From assembly GCA_019321725.1 (NCBI GenBank), contig CM033114.1:17092278-17156277 (forward strand): 64,000 nucleotides of DNA, in the 5' to 3' direction. Position 1 is the first letter of the stretch. Each line of letters starts with the position of its first letter. A program made the position numbers and the translations under genes. Positions 59,653-64,000 of this stretch are shown in pieces. The stretch comes from Paulownia fortunei. Taxonomy: Eukaryota; Streptophyta; Magnoliopsida; Lamiales; Paulowniaceae. The notes under the pieces are model-generated. The model saw nothing but the letters and a program-made list of their open reading frames with translations. It was not told where the DNA came from and did no database searches.

Positions 59653-61640
59653 ATGTAGATTTTTATGTTTTGACATGAAGGATATATCCCGACACCCTAC
59701 ACCCATTCTATTAGGAAGACCGTTTCTAAAAATAGCCAGATAAAAATTAATGTTCATAATGGCACTTTACTATGGAATTTGATGGCGAGGTGATTAAATT
59801 TAATATTTTTGAAGCTATGAGATTCATAGTGACGTACATTTTATTTTTGCAATTGATATATTGATTATTTAGCATAACAAATATTTGAATTGACTAGCAA
59901 TAACAGATTGGATGTTGCATTGAGGAACAATCTTTATATGGAGGACTTGAAAGAGATAAAGATGGATGTCTAAGTGTTGGAGAATGTGGAGGAAGCTTTG
60001 GGAAGATTGGACTCATTGCTAAAAAACACAAGGCATGATGTCTCTTATATTACTTTGTCATTCATTAATGAGAGGTTTTTAACCTTTGTGGTGCAGACAC
60101 CTATTTCAAAACTCAATCCACTCTCGAAGCATCTCAAATATATGTCCTTGAGTGACAAAAAGATACTTCTAGTTATTATTGCCAAAGGTCTCACCGATAC
60201 ACAAGAAGACGAGCTCATTAAGGTGCTCTGTGAGTACAAGATGGCTATTTGATGGACCATTGCCGACATCAAAGAAATTAGCTCGTTTATATGCATGCAT
60301 CATATCTTACTTGAGGAGTGATCCAAACACATAATGGAGGCCCAAAGGTAATTGAATCCGCCCCTGATGGAAGTTATGAATAAAGAAATATTAAAGGTTC
60401 TTAATGTTGGGGTCATCTACCCCATTTTGGATAACAAGTGGGCAAGCCTAATCCAAGTGGTTCTTAAGAAATCTAGTACCATCGTGGTGCAACATAATTT
60501 TCAAGATTTAGTGCTTTAAAGAGCTCAAACTAGGTGGTGAGTTTGCGTTGATTATATAAAACCTAACTCTTCTACTCGCAAAGATCATTTTCTTTTACCT
60601 TTCATTGATAAAATGCTTAAACAACTATTTATTTGGTCATTCTCATTATTGTTTTCTTGATGGCTACTCAAGTTATAATCAAATTGTCATTGCCCTAAAG
60701 TACCACGAGCAGATGGCCTTCACATGCCCATTTAGTACTTTTGTCTACCGATGTATACCATTTAAACTTTATAATGCCCCAGTCACATTTCAAAGGTATA
60801 TAGTGAGAACTTGTTTTGAGTAAATAAAAAATAACATTGAGGTGTTTATGGATGATTTAGTGTCTATGGTGATTCATTTGATAAATGCTTAGATAACCTA
60901 ATACTTGTACTTCAAAAATGCATTGAAACTAATCTTGTGCTTAACTGGAAAAAATATCATTTTATGGTTGATCGAGGAATAGTATTGGGCATGTTATTTC
61001 TGCTAGAGGGATTAACGTTTATAAATCTAAGATTGATCTTCTGCGTTTTCCGTGCCCCTACTAGTGTTATGGAGATTCGCTCATTTCTTAGCCATACAAG
61101 TTTTTATCATAAATTTATTGAAGATTTCTCTAATATAGCACTCCCCTTGGTAGATTACTTCAAAAGGATTTACCTTTGAGTTTTATGATAAATGTATGGT
61201 AGCTTTTAGGAAGCTCAAAGAACTCCTCACCTCAACATCTATTATCTAACTACGAAATTAGAAACTTTCTTATGCACTTATGTGCGATGCGAGTAACTAT
61301 GCGGTGGGTGCTGAGCGAGTAGCACAGATTCCTCTTGCCATTCACTATTCATCCCACACTTTAAATAATGCTCAACTAAACTATTCGACCACTAAAAATG
61401 AACTTTTGGTATCTATTTTAGTTTAGAAAAAATTCGTTCTTATTTGATTGGTGTAAAAGTAATTATTTATTCCAATAATGTAGCTCTGAGGTACTTGTTC
61501 ACCAAGAAGGACACCAAGCCCTGACACAACTGACGGATCCTTTTATTGTAATAATTTAACTTGGAAATCAAGGACAAGAAGGGGTCTAAGAACTTGGTTG
61601 CAGTCCACCTTAGTCGGTTTGTGTACGAGGAAGATGCATT
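59653..61640 (+). pseudogene. Protease end, reverse transcriptase and RNase H remnant of element E
   Basis: Resumes the protease C-terminus near 59660, then MLENVEEALGRLDSLLKNTR and LVIIAKGLTDTQEDELIKVL (59974-60252). The RT palm follows with FLDGYSSYNQIVIALKYHEQ and CIPFKLYNAPVTFQRYI (60640-60800). The active site VFMDD is at 60841-60857, but one T is lost right after it, shifting the frame. EIRSFLSHTSFYHKFIEDFS continues at 61068-61130. RNase H is poorly preserved to about 61640. Every segment has its counterpart in C. Confidence 0.88.
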
Positions 61641-61679
61641 GCCATTGAATAAGTGAGCAACTTCTAGCAATGAGTGTAG

Positions 61680-62960
61680 CAGCCTCTTAGTACGTCAACA
61701 TAGTCAATTACTTAGTCACTAAAAGATTGCCGAATGAATTGACCAAGGTGCAAAAGTAGAGGATCAAGTGCAATGTTAAATACTACATTTGGGATGATTC
61801 ATACATTTGGAAGCATTGCTCCAATCAAGTGATAAGAATGTATGTAACTGAGAGTGATTTTGTTCCCATTCTAAAGTTTTATGATTCCCTTGCATATGAT
61901 GGACATTTTAGACCAAAGCGGACTGCCATTAAGATGCTTGAAAGTAGTTTCTAGTGGACCTTATTATTCAAGGATGCCTATCTCCATTTCAAGTCTTGTG
62001 ATCGGCGTCAAATGACAGGTAACTTAGGACCTATGAATCAAATACCACAAACTCTCATACTTATTATTAAGGTCTTTGATGTTTGGGGCATTGATTTCAT
62101 ATGACCCTTTCTCCCTTATTTTGGTAACCTTTATATTATACTCATCGTTGATTAATTTCAAAGAGAGTAGAAGCCAAAGCCACTAGGACTAATGATTCAA
62201 ACGTTGTAGATTTTGTGAAGTCTCCATATTTTTGCAAAGTTTGGAACACCCCAGGCCATGATTAGTGATAGAGGCACCATATTTTGCAATAGTTCAATGG
62301 AAGCCCGTAAGTATAATATTACATAATGAGTCTCCATATCATACTATTGATAAGAAAGTAGGCAAGCGGAGGTGTCCAATCAGGAGGTCAAGTCTATTCT
62401 TGAGAAAATGATCAAAGTGAATAGGAGAGATTGGAGCATTCGCATTGATAATGTCTTGTGGGTATATAGGACCACTTGCAAAACTCCCATTGGTATGTCC
62501 CCCTATTAGTTAGTCTATGGGAAGCCTTGCCACTTCTTGGTGGACTTGGAACATAAAGTGTGGTGGATGGTGAAATAATACAATATGGAGATGGATAAAG
62601 TGGGGAATAAAGGAAGTTTCAATTCCAAGAGCTTGAGGAGATTCATAATGATGCGGATGAGAGTTCCCAAATCTGGAAGGAGAAGACTAAGGAGTTTCTA
62701 GGAAACACTTTGTTATTGGTAAAGTACTTTTATTTCATTCACACCTTAAGTTATTTTTAGGTAAATTATGTTCTCATTGAGTTAGCCCTTTTGTTGTTTC
62801 TAATATCTTTCCTCATGGTGCAGTTGAGTTAAGGAGTAACTGACAAAATGTCCAAGATGAATGGCCATAGGTTGAAGCTTTGCTATAAGGGCTTTCACAT
62901 GGAGAATACAGATAAGTCTTGCATTTATGAGCCGGCTTATGTGGAGGAATGATGAAGGAG
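61680..62960 (+). pseudogene. Integrase remnant of element E (uninterrupted site)
   Basis: In shifting frames: YYIWDDSYIWKHCSNQV near 61780, then the stretch at 61885-61925 that is continuous here but split by a solo LTR in C. Next are a CDRRQ-like zinc-binding area near 62000, FDVWGIDFI near 62080 with the first Asp, and YKTPIGMSP-like and KVNGHRLKP-like C-terminal text down to about 62960. Stops are frequent. Confidence 0.85.
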
Positions 62961-63339
62961 GCAATGTCAGGCTAAGAGTCTTAAACCAAGCGCTTATTGG
63001 AAGATAACTCAATGAATGTAAAATAAGGCTTTGAGAGCTCACAATCACAAATTTGATCTCTCTAACTCTAATTCTCTTTTATTCTCATCCATTTTATTTC
63101 CTTTAGTTCTTTTATTTTAGCTTTCTTTTGTGTATTCCAATCCAATCCTATTGTATTTAAATTTTAGTAGGCTAAGCTTACATTCAGGATAATATAAGGA
63201 TTAAGTATGGAGGAAGGATTTATTACTTAGATTTTTTGAAATTTTTTACTTAGATTTTTCTTTATTTTGCTTTCTTTATGTCTAGTTTTCAAAATTTTGA
63301 GTCCTAGTTGTTCTTCCAAACTTCGATGTAAATATCAAA
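62961..63339 (+). other. Beginning of the 3' tail of element E
   Basis: Matches C from about 25270 to 25620, including TTTATTTCCTTTAGTTCTTT-like wording and the purine tract AAGTATGGAGGAAGGA near 63205. It breaks off near TTCTTCCAAACTTCGA, and the rest of the tail and the 3' LTR are absent. Confidence 0.75.
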
Positions 63340-63645
63340 TTGTTACATTATAAATAAATTTCTTTTAGTATTTTTTCATACAGTAGCATATATATACATC
63401 TTTAGACTCTATCCAATTTGATTCTTGTTTCAAACTTTAATATTGTACTTTATTTTGTTAAATTAAATAATTTTGGTACTTAGATTTTGTAATAAATATC
63501 ATTTTGATGCCTGAATTTTTATAATTCTTTAAGGGTGTGATTTGTGAACCCAAGCTTTATCGCAATAGTCAAATTGATACATATTAATGAAATTCTCTTA
63601 ATTTTTATTCTAAATTTCTTATAGTGACATATATACCCTTTTTAC
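63340..63645 (+). repeat. Right flank of element E, paralogous to 28890-29205
   Basis: GTAAATATCAAATTGTTACA, ACATCTTTAGACTCTATCC and TTTAAGGGTGTGATTTG match the right flank of C in order. Similarity fades after about 63645. Confidence 0.85.
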
Positions 63646-64000
63646 CTCTATTTACTTTTAATCTTTCTTTCAATTTTTAATTTATGTTTCAATTGATTAA
63701 ATCAAATTCTATATGTGATAACATAAATTTAAGATTTTTTGATAATATCCTTCAATATAAGTAAGAATTAAAAAGATTGGAATGAATTAGAAGATATTCA
63801 AATTATAATATATTTTAAAAAAGAACAATAATGTTCAAACTAAAACTTATGAGGTATGATATAAAATAAGATTTGTAATTAACTACTTGTTTGGAGCTTA
63901 AAAGTGATTTTTTTTGCTATAACAAATTTGCTTGGTCTTTTCTTCTTCATCTTATTCTTCTTCTTATTTTTCAAGTTTTTTTGGACTTTTCATCCTATTG
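63646..64000. other. AT-rich end of the window, nothing recognised
   Basis: No coding region or repeat shared with the rest of the window was found. Confidence 0.4.

Larger units (their letters stand above)
41247..63340 (+). mobile_element. Element E: Athila-like element split by nested insertions, paralogue of C
   Basis: The pieces in order are LTR 41247-43023, PBS 43030-43049, gag 43152-44583, [copia H], gag end and protease 54144-54785, [unassigned sequence plus element I], RT-RNase H 59653-61640, integrase 61680-62960, start of the tail to about 63340. The 3' tail and 3' LTR are deleted, and the flank matching 28890 onward follows directly. The base words before its LTR, GTCGT (41242-41246), parallel the GTCAC/GTCGC target site of C. 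Each segment aligns with C in the same order. All frames are broken. Confidence 0.9.

Overview
This window looks like nuclear DNA from a eudicot-like flowering plant. It is AT-rich and holds no intact host gene that I can recognise. About three quarters is old LTR retrotransposon sequence, mostly Ty3/gypsy with one complete Ty1/copia element. Nearly every coding domain is broken by stops and frameshifts. The only host-derived sequences I recognise are two pseudogenes: a plant GT-B glycosyltransferase at the left edge, and a LOG-type cytokinin-activating enzyme copy lying inside a retrotransposon.

Layout. 1-1.4 kb: glycosyltransferase pseudogene (minus). 1.4-2.8 kb: two minisatellites. 2.86-9.74 kb: gypsy element A (minus), truncated in integrase, carrying a 426 bp TRIM insertion. 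9.77-10.95 kb: LTR and primer-binding site of another element, J (minus). 10.95-14.5 kb: gypsy element B (minus), internally deleted. 14.5-16.3 kb: unassigned sequence. 16.77-28.73 kb: Athila-like element C (plus) with both LTRs and a near-perfect target-site duplication, its integrase split by a 1.5 kb solo LTR. 29.2-30.25 kb: spacer and AT/AC microsatellite. 30.25-35.56 kb: gypsy element G (minus, same family as B) with a 2.1 kb solo copia LTR. 35.56-40.77 kb: Athila-like element F (minus), with a LOG-like reading frame where most of pol should be. 40.77-63.65 kb: a second Athila-like element, E (plus), a paralogue of C that shares both of C's flanks. E is split by complete copia element H (44.59-54.14 kb) and by a two-LTR remnant, I (55.17-58.90 kb).

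The window therefore records serial nesting: A beside J, TRIM in A, solo LTRs in C and G, F in G, H and I in E. It also records a duplication of the C/E locus. The main observations are the LOG-like sequence inside F, the C/E duplication with diagnostic empty sites, the palindromic GC-rich minisatellite in the leader of H, and a short tandem repeat inside the Athila-like LTRs whose copy number varies. All homology statements come from reading translations and repeats by eye; no alignment or database search was run.
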